Shown piece by piece: positions 1-9,556 of a stretch of DNA of 64,000 nt. A program made the translations under genes and the position numbers. Under the pieces are notes generated by a model. That model did no database searches. It saw only the letters and a list, made by a program, of their open reading frames with translations, and was not told the DNA's origin. Source of the stretch: Corynebacterium lowii (GTDB lineage Bacteria > Actinomycetota > Actinomycetes > Mycobacteriales > Mycobacteriaceae); NCBI RefSeq assembly GCF_001412085.1, contig NZ_LKEV01000006.1:62001-126000 (forward strand), written 5' to 3'. How positions within the stretch are numbered: position 1 is the first letter of the stretch; each line of letters opens with the position of its first letter.

Positions 1-564
1 CACCGTGGGGGCAAGATCCAGGCGGCCGGTATCGCTGAGAATAATGCCGTCAATCTGGTGATCGCGCATGAGCTTCTTCTCCCCCGCCACGTCGCCGGGC
101 TGTGGGGAAATCACGCGGTGGCGCGCCGGGGCCTCGGCGCGCCGAGGCCGCTGGGATTGGCGCAGAACATAGAGGTTATCGGAATCCGCGGCCAATTCCG
201 CCACGAGTTCTGCGCCGGTGCCCTCCGCATCCACCAAGATGTGATGCCAGTGGAGCCGCGCCCAGCGGGCGGCCTCGGCCAGATCGGAGGTTTCTATCTG
301 CGGGGCAATATCCCAGCGGCGCGGCGAATAGGCCACCAGGGCCGCCCCGGTGGCGTGCGCGGCCTCGGCAATATCGGCGTGCGCGGGGTCGAAGGGATGG
401 GTGGCGTCCACGAGGGCGTCGATACGCTCGCGCACCACCAGGGCGGCCAGCTCGGCGGGGCTGGCGGGCAGGGCTGTGGTGACCTCCCACCCAGCCAGCG
501 TGAGGGAATGAGAAATGCCGGGAAAACCCGCCTCCCCCACGATCACCAAAACACGCATGCGCAT
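1..564 (-). CDS. cobK: CobK/CbiJ-like precorrin-6A reductase, partial (3' end beyond window)
   Basis: The frame is open from an ATG at 564 to the window edge, so the C-terminus is missing (188 codons seen). The protein starts with a Rossmann-like strand (VLVIVGEAGFPG) and has the motif DATHPF at about residues 53-58, typical of CobK/CbiJ, which reduces precorrin-6A with NADPH in corrin-ring synthesis. A strong Shine-Dalgarno sequence (aaggaggt, plus-strand 573-580) lies 8 bases before this ATG and decides it over the in-frame ATG at 558. It follows the SDR gene by 17 bases and is probably co-transcribed with it. Family assignment rests on the THPF motif and N-terminal fold; a fused or degenerate cob gene cannot be excluded without the rest. 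Confidence 0.68.
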   Translation of the reverse strand, partial: MRMRVLVIVGEAGFPGISHSLTLAGWEVTTALPASPAELAALVVRERIDALVDATHPFDPAHADIAEAAHATGAALVAYSPRRWDIAPQIETSDLAEAARWARLHWHHILVDAEGTGAELVAELAADSDNLYVLRQSQRPRRAEAPARHRVISPQPGDVAGEKKLMRDHQIDGIILSDTGRLDLAPTV

Positions 565-581
565 TGGAATAAACCTCCTTT

Positions 582-1301
582 TCATCGGGGCATTCTACGC
601 CACAGGGGGCGCGGCACCGCACGCATGACATAGGCCAACAGGCGCAGGCGCCCGGGAATCCACAGGGTGCGGCTGTTCTTGCCGTGCTGCACCTCGTGGG
701 CCACGGCCTCGGCCACATCGGCGGGATACACCGAAAGCGGCGCGGGCTTCATGCCCCGAGTCATCCTTCCGATCACAAAGCCGGGGCGCGCGGTGATAAG
801 GCGCAGCGGCCCGCCGTGGAGGCGATCGGCAAGGCCCTGGCAAAAGGCATCCAGCCCGGCCTTGGTGGAGCCATACACGTAGTTGGCGCGCCGGGCCCGC
901 CAGCCCGCGATGGAGGAAAAGGCCACGATCACCCCGCGCTCCATCACCTCGGCCAGCACCGTAAGCGCCACGACCTGCGCGGTGTAATCCACCGTGGCGA
1001 TCTCGGCGGCGTGCTCCTCGGAGGCCTCCGCGCGCGCCTGCTCGCCCAAGATGCCGAAGCACACCAGGGCTATCTCGGGATTCGCCTGCTTGACGACGCC
1101 CCGGTGGGCGCGCAAGTCCGTGGCCTCGAAGGGCACCACCTCGACGCTGCGGGCACCGGCGGCGCGTAGTTGGTCTGCGAGTTCTTCCAAGCCCTCGGTG
1201 CGGCGAGCGGCCAAGACCACGGGGCGGCCCGCGCACAGGCGCAGGGCCAACTCCCCGCCGATCTCGCTGGTGGCTCCCAGCACCAGCAGCGTGCCGCTCA
1301 C
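582..1301 (-). CDS. short-chain dehydrogenase/reductase
   Basis: A 239-residue SDR protein. The nucleotide-binding motif is GATSEIG (residues 9-15), a variant shared with the DprE2 type of SDR. CFG (81-83) sits where the family has NAG, the active-site Ser is near 130 (FSSIAG) and YGSTK gives Tyr143 and Lys147. It should be a soluble NAD(P)(H)-dependent oxidoreductase; the substrate is unknown. The start is GTG, and its first four bases overlap the peptidase stop (GTGA), so translation is likely coupled. The resemblance to DprE2 in the first motif does not prove a role in arabinan synthesis: no dprE1 or arabinosyltransferase lies nearby. Confidence 0.85.
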   Translation of the reverse strand: MSGTLLVLGATSEIGGELALRLCAGRPVVLAARRTEGLEELADQLRAAGARSVEVVPFEATDLRAHRGVVKQANPEIALVCFGILGEQARAEASEEHAAEIATVDYTAQVVALTVLAEVMERGVIVAFSSIAGWRARRANYVYGSTKAGLDAFCQGLADRLHGGPLRLITARPGFVIGRMTRGMKPAPLSVYPADVAEAVAHEVQHGKNSRTLWIPGRLRLLAYVMRAVPRPLWRRMPR

Positions 1302-2401
1302 TGCAAGGTCCTCGGCTGGTTATTCAGCCGCTCGCACCCGGTAGCGGTGACCACCACGATGTCCTCGATGCGGGCACCGCACTGGCCGTCTAAGTAAATG
1401 CCCGGCTCCACGGAAAAGGCCATGCCCTCCTCTAACACCAGGTCATTGCCCGCCATGATGAAGGGCTCCTCGTGGGTGGAAAGACCAATGCCGTGCCCGG
1501 TGCGGTGGAAGAAGGCCTCCCCGTAGCCGGCCTCCTCGATGATGGCGCGGGCGGTGGCGTCGATCTGCTCGGCGGTAACACCTGGGCGCACGGCGGCGCA
1601 GGCGGCTTCCTGGGCACGCCGCAGCACCTCGTACATGGCGGGCTCCTCGGTGGGCCCGCCCACGATATAGGTGCGGGTGCAATCCGAGTGGTAGCCCACC
1701 CCATAGGTACCGCCGATGTCTACCACCACCATCTCCCCTCGTTCCAGGACGCGCGGAGAATAAGAATGATGGGGGTTGGCCCCGTGCGGGCCGGACCCCA
1801 CGATGATGAAGTCCACCGCCTCGTGCTCAGCGAGGATCAGCGCGCGCAAATCCTCGGCCACCTCGGCCTCGGTGCGGCCGGGGGCGAGCAGAGCGGGCAC
1901 GCGAGCATGCACGGCGTCGATAGCCTGAGCGGCGGCGCGCAATTGGGTGATCTCGGCGGGGTCCTTGCGCATGAAGAGTTCCTTGAGCGCCGTGGCCGCC
2001 AGCACCATCGGATTATCAAAGCGCTCTTGCAGGGCCAGGATATGCGCGCTGGTGAGAGAGTCCCCCAGGCCGATGGCACCTGGGCTCGGCAGCTCGACGA
2101 GTCCGTGGGCATCGGTGCCATCGGACCAGGGCAAAACTGTGACCCTCAGTTCCGCTAACAGCGCGGGCTGAAAATCCGCCACATCGGACTTGGGCGCAAT
2201 CACATGCGGGGTGCCGGAGGCCGGAACAACCAGGGCACTAAAGCGCTCGTGGGTGCTGGGACCCGCGCCGATGAGATAGGCCATCTCCGCCCCCGTGCCG
2301 ATGACCAGGCCGCTTAAGCCCTGTTCGCGGCACAGCGCGGCGGCCCGGGAAAGCCGCTCGGCATACACGGTGGAATCAAAGCGTTCACTCATGGCAGCCA
2401 T
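1298..2401 (-). CDS. M24-family metallopeptidase (Xaa-Pro dipeptidase/aminopeptidase type)
   Basis: A 367-residue creatinase/prolidase-type protein. The N-terminal domain (about 1-140) is followed by the pita-bread catalytic domain. All five metal ligands are visible: Asp228 and Asp240 (VVVDIGG ... HSDCTRT), His303 (RTGHGIG), Glu332 (SVEPGIY) and Glu346 (ARIEDIV), so it should be an active di-metal Xaa-Pro peptidase in the cytosol. It lies 9 bases after helY, as an M24 peptidase (pepE) does near helY in Mycobacterium. Two starts are possible, ATG at 2401 or ATG at 2392; neither has a good ribosome binding site. It overlaps the SDR gene by 4 bases. Confidence 0.9.
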   Translation of the reverse strand: MAAMSERFDSTVYAERLSRAAALCREQGLSGLVIGTGAEMAYLIGAGPSTHERFSALVVPASGTPHVIAPKSDVADFQPALLAELRVTVLPWSDGTDAHGLVELPSPGAIGLGDSLTSAHILALQERFDNPMVLAATALKELFMRKDPAEITQLRAAAQAIDAVHARVPALLAPGRTEAEVAEDLRALILAEHEAVDFIIVGSGPHGANPHHSYSPRVLERGEMVVVDIGGTYGVGYHSDCTRTYIVGGPTEEPAMYEVLRRAQEAACAAVRPGVTAEQIDATARAIIEEAGYGEAFFHRTGHGIGLSTHEEPFIMAGNDLVLEEGMAFSVEPGIYLDGQCGARIEDIVVVTATGCERLNNQPRTLQ

Positions 2402-2410
2402 CGTAGCGCC

Positions 2411-5032
2411 CTAGAGACCCACGGCCACCACCCCACGGCGGATAGCCTCGGTGGCCCGGCGCGCCTGCGCCCTGGTCTCCTCGCTATAGGCGGTGGCCGC
2501 CACCTGGGCCAGCAGGTCCATCACCTGACGGCACCAGCGCACAAAGTCACCGGCGGTGAGTTCCGCCCCGCACTGGGCGGCCGCCGCCAGGCAATAACCC
2601 AGGGGGGCACCGGCGGTCCACTGGTGCATGGCCAGGGCAAAGGCCGCCTCCGGAGGCGAGGAGGGTGGGAGGCGGTGGCGCTGCTCATCGTGGGCGAGCT
2701 CGGCCCAGACGTGCTCGGTGGCGTTCATGGCGGCGGCCATCGGCTCGGTGGCCGCGGCGGCCTCCCCCTGGGTGCTCTTGCGGTTTTCAAAGACGCACAG
2801 GGAGGCCACGGCGGCGAGTTCGGCGGGGTCGAGGCCATCCCAGATACCGCGCCGCAGGCATTGGGCCACCAAGAGATCGGCAGCGGAATGGATACGCGCC
2901 AGGCGTTCGCCCTCCTCGGTGAGCGTATAGCCGGGCTCCACGTAGCACATCTGCGTGAGCAGATCGAGGATGCGGCGGAAGGTATGGGCCAGGGTATCGC
3001 TGCTGCGGGCCGCGGCCTCTTGGCGCTGTTCCTGGGCGCGGTAACGGGCGATCTTCTCAGCAAAGCGCGCCAAGTGTTCCCTATCGCTCGGCGGCCAGTG
3101 GTGCACCGGGTGGCGGCGTATCTCCTCGCGCAGCCGGGCGACCTCCTTGGAGGGGCGAATACGGGCCTTGGTTTTGAGCTTGGCCGGGCCGGTGAAGCGG
3201 TGCAGCCCACGCACCAGGGCCTTGGTATTTCTGCGGTAGTTTCCCGGCACCCGCATGTGGCCCAGGCGCACCGGGGCGTTGCCCAGGGTGCGGGCCTCGA
3301 TACGGCCGGTCCAGCCGTTTTGGGAGACCATCAGGGGGCGCGGATCCGTGGAACTGCGCGCGGGTTCGACCACCACGGCAATGAGGGGGCGCTTCTTACC
3401 CGGAAGTGCCAGCACCTCCCCCCTCTCCGCCGAGGCGAGCAGGCGAATGATCTCCTTATCCCGCTGCTCCCTGGCCCGGTGGCGATGCTCCTTTTCCTCG
3501 GCGGAAAGGCGCTGGCGCAGGGCAATGTACTCAAAGAGATCGTCGTGGGTACCGGGAGGACGCAGCGCCTCGAAAGCCTGGGCAAAGGCAGCCTCCTCGG
3601 AACGCAGCAGGGTGCGGGTGCGATCGAGGGTGCGGGCCTCATCCACCACGGAGGCATCGGCCTGGAACTGGGCAAAGGACATCTCTAGCAATTCCACGGC
3701 GCGCTCATAGCCGTGGAGGCCCAAGAGATTAACGGACATGTTATAGCCCGGCTGGAAGGTGGATACCAGCGGATAGGTGCGCGTGGAGGCTAGCCCCACC
3801 ACCGCGCGGGGGTCTATGGAGGGCACCCACTGGACCACGGCGTGACCCACGGAGTCGATACCGCGACGCCCCGCCCGCCCGGTGAGCTGGGTGTACTGGC
3901 CGGGGGTGAGATCCACGTGGGCCTCACCGTTGAACTTCACCAGGCGCTCCAAGACCACCGTGCGCGCGGGCATATTGATCCCCAGCGCCAGGGTCTCCGT
4001 GGCAAAGACCGCGCGCACCAGGCCCCGGGAGAAAAGATCCTCCACGATGTGCCTAAAGGCCGGCAACATGCCGGCGTGGTGGGCGGCAAAGCCCCGCATG
4101 AGCGCGCTGCGCCACTGGCGGAAGCGCAGCACCTCTAGATCCTCGGCGGGAATATCCTTGACTGCCGCGTCGATGATCTCACCGATGCGCTGGGCCTCCT
4201 CCGGGGTGGTCAGGTGCAGGTGGGAGCGTAGGCATTGGAACAGGGCGGAATCGCAGCCCGCGCGCGAAAACACGAAGGTGATGGCGGGCAGCATATCGCG
4301 GCGCTGAAGGGCCTTAATGATCTCCGGGCGCGCCGGGGGGCGGTAGCGCTCCTCGGTTTTGCGCTCTAGGCGATGCAGGAGGCTGCCGGATACCTGGGTG
4401 GGGTCGGCGGCGTCGAAAAGCGGGTACGGGGTGGTGCCCACCATCAACCACTGGTGCAACGGCACGGGGCGATCCTCGGAGACGATGACCTTGGTATCCC
4501 CGCGCACCGTGGAAAGCCAGCGGCCAAACTCCTCCGAGTTAGAGACGGTGGCCGAAAGGCCGACGATCTTCACCTGCTCGTCAAGCCCCAGAATCACCTC
4601 CTCCCATACCGCGCCCCGGGAGGCATCGGCCAGGAAGTGAATCTCATCCATCACCACGTGGCTGAGCAGGTCGAGGGCAGCGGAATCCGCGTACATCATG
4701 TTGCGCAGCACCTCGGTGGTCATCACCACGATGGGCGCGGAGCCGTTGATGCTTTGATCGCCGGTGAGCAGGCCCACCTGGTTCTCCCCGTAGCGGGCCA
4801 CGAGGTCGTGATACTTCTGATTGCTCAGCGCCTTGATGGGGGTGGTGTAAAAGCACTTGGTGCCCTGGGCGAGGGCCAGGGAGACGGCGAACTCCCCCAC
4901 GATGGTCTTGCCCGCCCCGGTGGGGGCGCAGACGAGCACGCCATGACCGGCCTCCACCGCCGTGCAGGCCCGGGCCTGGAACTCATCAAGGGGAAAATCA
5001 AGGGCGGCGGTGAATTGGTGGAGGTGGGTCAT
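2411..5032 (-). CDS. helY: Ski2/Mtr4-like superfamily 2 RNA/DNA helicase (HelY)
   Basis: An 873-residue helicase. Motif I APTGAGKT lies at residues 36-43, motif II is DEIH (129-132), motif III is SAT near 160, and motif VI QLTGRAGRRG lies near residue 390. After the two RecA-like domains comes a long C-terminal part with a charged helical segment (about 500-560) and a DSHCT-like end, as in mycobacterial HelY and eukaryotic Ski2/Mtr4. It probably unwinds structured RNA or DNA. Its ATG follows the tatC stop directly (TAAATG), and the tatA-tatC-helY order matches Rv2094c-Rv2092c, so co-transcription is likely. Its cellular substrate is not established. Confidence 0.93.
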   Translation of the reverse strand: MTHLHQFTAALDFPLDEFQARACTAVEAGHGVLVCAPTGAGKTIVGEFAVSLALAQGTKCFYTTPIKALSNQKYHDLVARYGENQVGLLTGDQSINGSAPIVVMTTEVLRNMMYADSAALDLLSHVVMDEIHFLADASRGAVWEEVILGLDEQVKIVGLSATVSNSEEFGRWLSTVRGDTKVIVSEDRPVPLHQWLMVGTTPYPLFDAADPTQVSGSLLHRLERKTEERYRPPARPEIIKALQRRDMLPAITFVFSRAGCDSALFQCLRSHLHLTTPEEAQRIGEIIDAAVKDIPAEDLEVLRFRQWRSALMRGFAAHHAGMLPAFRHIVEDLFSRGLVRAVFATETLALGINMPARTVVLERLVKFNGEAHVDLTPGQYTQLTGRAGRRGIDSVGHAVVQWVPSIDPRAVVGLASTRTYPLVSTFQPGYNMSVNLLGLHGYERAVELLEMSFAQFQADASVVDEARTLDRTRTLLRSEEAAFAQAFEALRPPGTHDDLFEYIALRQRLSAEEKEHRHRAREQRDKEIIRLLASAERGEVLALPGKKRPLIAVVVEPARSSTDPRPLMVSQNGWTGRIEARTLGNAPVRLGHMRVPGNYRRNTKALVRGLHRFTGPAKLKTKARIRPSKEVARLREEIRRHPVHHWPPSDREHLARFAEKIARYRAQEQRQEAAARSSDTLAHTFRRILDLLTQMCYVEPGYTLTEEGERLARIHSAADLLVAQCLRRGIWDGLDPAELAAVASLCVFENRKSTQGEAAAATEPMAAAMNATEHVWAELAHDEQRHRLPPSSPPEAAFALAMHQWTAGAPLGYCLAAAAQCGAELTAGDFVRWCRQVMDLLAQVAATAYSEETRAQARRATEAIRRGVVAVGL

Positions 5033-5935
5033 TTAGAGAATATCGTCGTAGTTCGTGAAAGCTGCGTTCCCAGGGGCTGCTTGTGGTACGGGGGCCGGGG
5101 TGGCGATGGCCGTGGCCTCTTCATCCTCGGTATCCAGCCAATCGGGGCGCTCCTTGGCCCGGCGCTTATCCTGCCAGCGGCAGAACTGCAAGGAGAGTTC
5201 CACCAGAGCCACCAGGGAGCAGGTGAGCACCAGCATGGTGAAGGGATCGCCGCCGGGGGTCATCAGCGCGGCAAAGATAGCCAGGATCACGATGATATAG
5301 CGGCGCTTATCCTTCACCTGATCGTAGGAGATAATTCCCGCGGTATTGAGCGCCGCGATAAGCAGCGGCACCTCAAAGCTCACCCCGAAGATGAGCAGCA
5401 GGTTAAACATGAAGCTAAAGTACTGCTGCCCGGTCAGCGCAACCTCCTGGGCTTGGTCACCGATAGTGAGCAAGAACTCCAGGCCATAGACCAGCACGAA
5501 GTACGCCAGGGTGGCCCCGGTGACGAAGAGAAACACCGCGATGGACACCACGGTGGCCGTCCAGCGCCGCTCGTTTTTGAGCAGACCGGGGGTGATAAAG
5601 CCCCAGATTTGAGCCAGCCACACCGGGGAGGCAAAAACGGCACCCACCAAGGCGCCGACTTTGAGGCGCAGCATGAACATCTCGAAAGGGCTGGTGGCCA
5701 GCAGGCGGCACTCCCCATCTCCGCTTAAGTCCACCCGCTTATCGGGGTCAAGGGCGCAGTAGGGGCCGCGCAAAATCTCCGCCAGCGTGGGAATACCGAA
5801 GGCGGAGTGCTGATACCAGATGAAGCCCACGATGGTGCCCACGCACAGGGCCAGCAGCGAGATGATGATGCGCCGCCGCAATTCCTGAATGTGCTCAACG
5901 ATGGACATGGTGCCATCGGGATTCTTCTTACTCAC
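5033..5935 (-). CDS. tatC: Sec-independent protein translocase TatC
   Basis: A 300-residue integral membrane protein with the six hydrophobic segments of TatC. The N-terminal [13 protein letters not shown] resembles the conserved SxxxHLxELRxR motif that recognises twin-arginine signals, and SFEVPLL with the PGGD turn marks the central and C-terminal helices. With TatA it forms the receptor for folded twin-arginine exports. The tail after about residue 255 is charged and cytosolic. The start is GTG, overlapping the tatA stop by 4 bases, so the two are translationally coupled. Length is usual for actinobacteria. Confidence 0.96.
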   Translation of the reverse strand: MSKKNPDGTMSIVEHIQELRRRIIISLLALCVGTIVGFIWYQHSAFGIPTLAEILRGPYCALDPDKRVDLSGDGECRLLATSPFEMFMLRLKVGALVGAVFASPVWLAQIWGFITPGLLKNERRWTATVVSIAVFLFVTGATLAYFVLVYGLEFLLTIGDQAQEVALTGQQYFSFMFNLLLIFGVSFEVPLLIAALNTAGIISYDQVKDKRRYIIVILAIFAALMTPGGDPFTMLVLTCSLVALVELSLQFCRWQDKRRAKERPDWLDTEDEEATAIATPAPVPQAAPGNAAFTNYDDIL

Positions 5936-6159
5936 AGGGTATCGCGGTGATCTGCGGTGTTATAGGTGGTTTGGGCCTGGGGTTGCTCCTGGGCGATCTG
6001 CTTGGGAGCCTCGTCGTCCTTCTTCATCTCTTTGACCTCGGACTTGAAGATGCGCATGGAACGGCCCAGGGAGCGTGCGGCATCGGGCAGACGGCGCGCA
6101 CCGAAGAGCAGCACGAAGAGCAGCGCGATAATGATGATTTCGGTGGTACCTAGAGGCAT
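5932..6159 (-). CDS. tatA: Sec-independent protein translocase TatA
   Basis: A 75-residue protein with the TatA layout: a short N-terminus, one membrane helix (about residues 6-22, [18 protein letters not shown]), a Phe-Gly hinge, an amphipathic helix (about 23-45) and an acidic, Gln-rich tail. It oligomerises with TatC to form the export pore. The tatA-tatC overlap (GTGA) and the helY neighbour match the standard actinobacterial arrangement. It ends the Tat group; pafC lies 27 bases upstream on the same strand. Confidence 0.95.
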   Translation of the reverse strand: MPLGTTEIIIIALLFVLLFGARRLPDAARSLGRSMRIFKSEVKEMKKDDEAPKQIAQEQPQAQTTYNTADHRDTL

Positions 6160-6186
6160 GATCGGCCTTTCTATCGGACGGGGAAT

Positions 6187-7113
6187 CTACCGGCCATCAT
6201 AGGCCCCGAGAGCCTGAGAAGCCCGGAGAGACACCTGTGAACTTACCTGGGAAGGGCTGGTAACTTTTAGGCGGTCCGCATTATTGAGCGCAAAGCGTAC
6301 CAACCACTCCGTGGAACCATAGGGCATGGTGGCGGGAATCCACTCCTGCTCGGGTGCCTCCCCCAGGCTAATCGGGAAGTAATCTGCCAGCCAAGCCGCC
6401 TCGCGGTGCACCAACAGGTGGGCCTGCTGGCCCAGGGAAAAGGAGGTGGGGGCCTGCGTGGGAGCCTGGGCAGCCGGGGTACTTAAGACCTCCGGGGCTC
6501 TCATGCGGTCCAGGCGGAAGATTCGGTGATCTTGGGCACTCTCCTCCCAGGCGCTGAGGTACTGGTGGCCGGAATCCACGAATACGCGCTGGGGAGAGAC
6601 CTCGCGCAGGCTCTCGGTATCGCTGCTGGCGGAGGAATAATAAAAGCGCAGTTGCTTCTTATCCCCCAGGGCCTGACGCACCACCTCCCCCACCTCGGAG
6701 CGTTCCTGCTGCGGGGTGGAATCAAAGATGGCATCGGCCTTGGTGATCTCGCGCAGCTTCGTGGCCGCGGAGCGCACCGCGGCGGCGTCGATAAGCCCCG
6801 GCTGATTTTCCAGAGATTCCAGCATGAGCAGGAGCACCGAGGCCTCCGCGGCGGTGAGCCTCAGCGCGCGGTCAAGCCCCTGATTATTGGTGATGCGCAC
6901 GGAGGTATAACTGTGCACCATATCCACGAGGTTATCCGGCATAAGCCCCGGCAGGCCGCAGCAAAAGAGCCGGTTGAGATCCGCCATGATCTCCTGCGGG
7001 GTGCTGCCCAGGTCCCGGGCGGCCTCAAAAACGGAGCGGCCAGGGTGTGCCTCAAAGTACGGAATGAGATTGAGCACGCGGGCCAGCTCGGCCACCCTGT
7101 GCAGGTTCGTCAT
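6187..7113 (-). CDS. pafC: WYL-domain transcriptional regulator PafC
   Basis: A 308-residue protein with an N-terminal winged-helix region (about 1-70), a WYL domain (about 130-210, with LRFYYSSAS and YLSAWEE) and a C-terminal WCX-like extension. In mycobacteria PafB and PafC together activate LexA/RecA-independent DNA-damage genes, with the WYL domain sensing single-stranded DNA. It overlaps pafB by 4 bases (ATGA), which supports a paired product. Despite the name, these regulators are not required for pupylation itself. The assignment rests on the domain order and on its place between tatA and pafB. Confidence 0.9.
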   Translation of the reverse strand: MTNLHRVAELARVLNLIPYFEAHPGRSVFEAARDLGSTPQEIMADLNRLFCCGLPGLMPDNLVDMVHSYTSVRITNNQGLDRALRLTAAEASVLLLMLESLENQPGLIDAAAVRSAATKLREITKADAIFDSTPQQERSEVGEVVRQALGDKKQLRFYYSSASSDTESLREVSPQRVFVDSGHQYLSAWEESAQDHRIFRLDRMRAPEVLSTPAAQAPTQAPTSFSLGQQAHLLVHREAAWLADYFPISLGEAPEQEWIPATMPYGSTEWLVRFALNNADRLKVTSPSQVSSQVSLRASQALGAYDGR

Positions 7114-8033
7114 AGCGCCTCCTTGAGCAGGGCGCGGACCTGCCCGCGCAGTTCTTCATCGTCGAGGAGAATCGCGTCCGGCCCACAGGAGGCCACGGTG
7201 CGCACCAACCAATCGCGGTCCACCCCGCGCAGATACACCACCTCGCCGCGTACCTCCCCGGCCTCGCGTAGCTCCCAGGCCTTTCCTGGGGCAAGGCGTA
7301 CCTTTGCATCCACGCGGTGACGGTGGTGCTCTAGGGCTTCTATCACGATCTGTTGCAGGTCACGGCCCTGCGCCTCGTGCTCGCGGGGGCCGACCTCGGA
7401 GAAATCGGAGGTGCGCAGCAGCCGGAAGGAACGCGGCTCGCCACGCTCCACGTCATAGCCCACCAGATAGAGCCGATCGCGGTGATTGACCACTCCCCAG
7501 GGGTCCATCACGCGCCGGGAACCCCCGCGATACTCGAACTCCACGCGGCGGCCCCTGCTAATCGACGCCACCAGGGTGGCCAGGGTGCGCGCAGAAAGCT
7601 GGTCCCAATCCCCACTGGCGGCATTGCTGAGTGAACCCAGATCGCGCTGCGCCCCACTGGCGGCGATCTTCGTCCACCCCGAACGCGCAAAGGTCCCCAA
7701 CTGCCCGCTGCGGCCCATCTCTCCGGCCACCCCCAGCACGGCGGCCTCCTCGGGGGTGAACTCCACGGGCGCCAGCTCGTATTCTTCCTCCCGCAAGCGA
7801 TACATCGGGGTGCCCTCGTGCACCTGCTTTTCTAAGGGCACCCCCGCCTGGGCCAGGGTGCGCAGATCGCGCTGCAAGCGCTTGCGGGCGGTGTCCTCGC
7901 TGACGTCGGCGTATCCGGGCACCCGCTCGCGCAGCCACCGGCCGGTGAGATAAGGGCTCCCGGTGCGCGCGGCGTCGAGGAAGGCAAAGGTGAGATTCAC
8001 CAATCGCTCTACATCATTGCTCTGCGTGCTCAT
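7110..8033 (-). CDS. pafB: WYL-domain transcriptional regulator PafB
   Basis: A 307-residue partner of PafC. The N-terminal winged helix (about 8-80, including a SEDTARKRLQRDLRTL recognition-type segment) is followed by a WYL domain (about 150-215: VEFEYRGGSRR, DRLYLVGYDVERG, FRLLR) and a C-terminal WCX-like region. It should form the DNA-damage-responsive PafBC activator. Its first 20 bases overlap the end of pafA, and its end overlaps pafC by 4 bases, so the three genes form one transcription unit. Confidence 0.92.
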   Translation of the reverse strand: MSTQSNDVERLVNLTFAFLDAARTGSPYLTGRWLRERVPGYADVSEDTARKRLQRDLRTLAQAGVPLEKQVHEGTPMYRLREEEYELAPVEFTPEEAAVLGVAGEMGRSGQLGTFARSGWTKIAASGAQRDLGSLSNAASGDWDQLSARTLATLVASISRGRRVEFEYRGGSRRVMDPWGVVNHRDRLYLVGYDVERGEPRSFRLLRTSDFSEVGPREHEAQGRDLQQIVIEALEHHRHRVDAKVRLAPGKAWELREAGEVRGEVVYLRGVDRDWLVRTVASCGPDAILLDDEELRGQVRALLKEAL

Positions 8034-9354
8034 AGTGCTCTTCCATATAGGCGATCAGGCCCTCCACCCGCTCATCGCAAGGGGCAAAGGGATCGCCTAA
8101 CTCGATGAACTGCGGCTCGGGCCGATTGACCTTCAAGCGTAGCCAGTCCACCGTCACTGGCGCACCCAATTGGCGCGCCCGGCGCAGAAAATCTCCGCGC
8201 AACCTCGCCCTGGTGCTCTGCGGCGGCTCCTCGACGGCCGCGCGTACTTCCGCCTCGGTGCTCCACCGTCGTATCAGGCCCTTGGCCTCTAGCACCCGCG
8301 CCAGGCCGCGGCCGGGGCGAATATCGTGGTAGGCCAGGTTAATTTGGGCGAGTTTGGGGTGCTCCCAGCCGCAATCAAGGCGCTCGCGGTAGCGGTTCAG
8401 CAGGGAATACTTGATGGCCCAATCGACCTCGCGGTCAATCCCGGAGTAATCGCCCGATACCAGGGCCTCTAAGGTGCGCCGCCACAGATCCACCACGGCG
8501 GTCAGGGAATCATCCTCGGGGCGCTGGGCGAGCCAGTTTTCTGCGGCCTCGCAAAAGGCGGACTGAATATCAAGCGCGCTGAGCGTGGTGCCATCGCTGA
8601 GTTCCAGGGGGGCCGTGGCGCTCTTATTGACCGCCCGGATCGCGGCGATGGGATCGGCCAGTTCCCAATCGGGCAGCGGGTAGCCCTCCTCTAGCATTTC
8701 CAGCATGAGCAGGGCAGAACCGATCTTCAGGGCCAAGGTGGGCTCGGCCATCACGGAATCGCCCACGATTACGTGCAGGCGGCGATAGCGGGAGGAATCG
8801 GCGTGGGGCTCATCGCGGGTATTGATGATGGGACGCGAGCGCGTGGTGGCCGAGGAAACCCCCTCCCACACCTGCTCGGCGCGCTGGGAAAAGCGAAAAC
8901 CGCCGTCGATATTTCCCGCCCCGCAAATAATCTGCCGGGTGACCATGAAGGCCAGCAATTGGCGGCCCAGGGTTTTGAGCACCGTGCCCCGGCTAATGAG
9001 GTAATTCTCGTGGCAGCCATAGGAATTACCCACGGAATCGAGATTATTCTTAAACAGATACAGCGGGGTATCTAGGGCGGTCTCGGCTCTGCGGGCCAGA
9101 TTATCCACGATCTCGTCCCCGGCGCGCTCGTGGGCGATGAGCTGGGAGATGCTATCACATTCCGCCGTGGCGACCTCCGGGTGCGCGCCCACATCCAGGT
9201 AGAGCCGCGAGGCATTGGGCAGGAATACATTGGAACTGGAATATTCCTCCACCACGGGGCGGAAGAGTTCGCGCGCCAATTCCTCGGGGCTTAATCCCCG
9301 GCGGCCGGTGCTCAGCCCGTATTCCGTTTCGATGCCAAAGATTCGGCGGAGCAT
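8014..9354 (-). CDS. pafA: Pup--protein ligase PafA
   Basis: A 446-residue carboxylate-amine ligase of the glutamine-synthetase superfamily. It attaches the C-terminal glutamate of Pup to substrate lysines using ATP. It begins with RRIFGIETEYGL, whose Glu residues bind ATP-Mg, and has the conserved RDEPHAD segment near residues 195-202. The frame extends upstream to 9405, but that would run into pup and adds an unrelated basic N-terminus. The ATG at 9354, 4 bases after the pup stop, fits the family. No prcB or prcA genes lie between pup and pafA. Confidence 0.95.
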   Translation of the reverse strand: MLRRIFGIETEYGLSTGRRGLSPEELARELFRPVVEEYSSSNVFLPNASRLYLDVGAHPEVATAECDSISQLIAHERAGDEIVDNLARRAETALDTPLYLFKNNLDSVGNSYGCHENYLISRGTVLKTLGRQLLAFMVTRQIICGAGNIDGGFRFSQRAEQVWEGVSSATTRSRPIINTRDEPHADSSRYRRLHVIVGDSVMAEPTLALKIGSALLMLEMLEEGYPLPDWELADPIAAIRAVNKSATAPLELSDGTTLSALDIQSAFCEAAENWLAQRPEDDSLTAVVDLWRRTLEALVSGDYSGIDREVDWAIKYSLLNRYRERLDCGWEHPKLAQINLAYHDIRPGRGLARVLEAKGLIRRWSTEAEVRAAVEEPPQSTRARLRGDFLRRARQLGAPVTVDWLRLKVNRPEPQFIELGDPFAPCDERVEGLIAYMEEHYEHAEQ

Positions 9355-9358
9355 GGGA

Positions 9359-9541
9359 TTATTGGCCGCCCTTCTGCACGTAGGAGTGCACAAACTCCTC
9401 CGCATTATCCTCTAAAAGGCCGTCAATCTCATCGAGGAGATCATCGGTGCCCTGGGTATTAATCTGTACCTGGCCTGCCTCTAGGGGCTCGTCCTCGTCT
9501 CCGGGGCCGGAATGACGGTGGATCTGGGTGTTCTCGGACAA
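9359..9541 (-). CDS. pup: prokaryotic ubiquitin-like protein Pup
   Basis: A 60-residue small modifier. The N-terminal half is disordered and hydrophilic, the middle (DLLDEIDGLLEDNAEEFVHSY) is the helix bound by the ATPase, and the tail ends in Gly-Gly-Gln. Because it ends in Gln, it must be deamidated to Glu by Dop before PafA can conjugate it. The start codon is TTG, with a Shine-Dalgarno aaggag (plus-strand 9550-9555) 8 bases upstream; this site sits at the end of dop. The usual actinobacterial neighbours prcB and prcA are missing. Confidence 0.97.
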   Translation of the reverse strand: MSENTQIHRHSGPGDEDEPLEAGQVQINTQGTDDLLDEIDGLLEDNAEEFVHSYVQKGGQ

Positions 9542-9556
9542 AGTATCTGCTCCTTA

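Noticed and set aside
4373-5728. A 451-codon plus-strand frame over helY and tatC
   Set aside because: It is antisense to both genes with no recognisable domain and atypical composition.
9355-9405. Upstream start of pafA at 9405
   Set aside because: It overlaps the end of pup and adds residues unlike PafA; ATG 9354 fits the family start RRIFGIETEYG.
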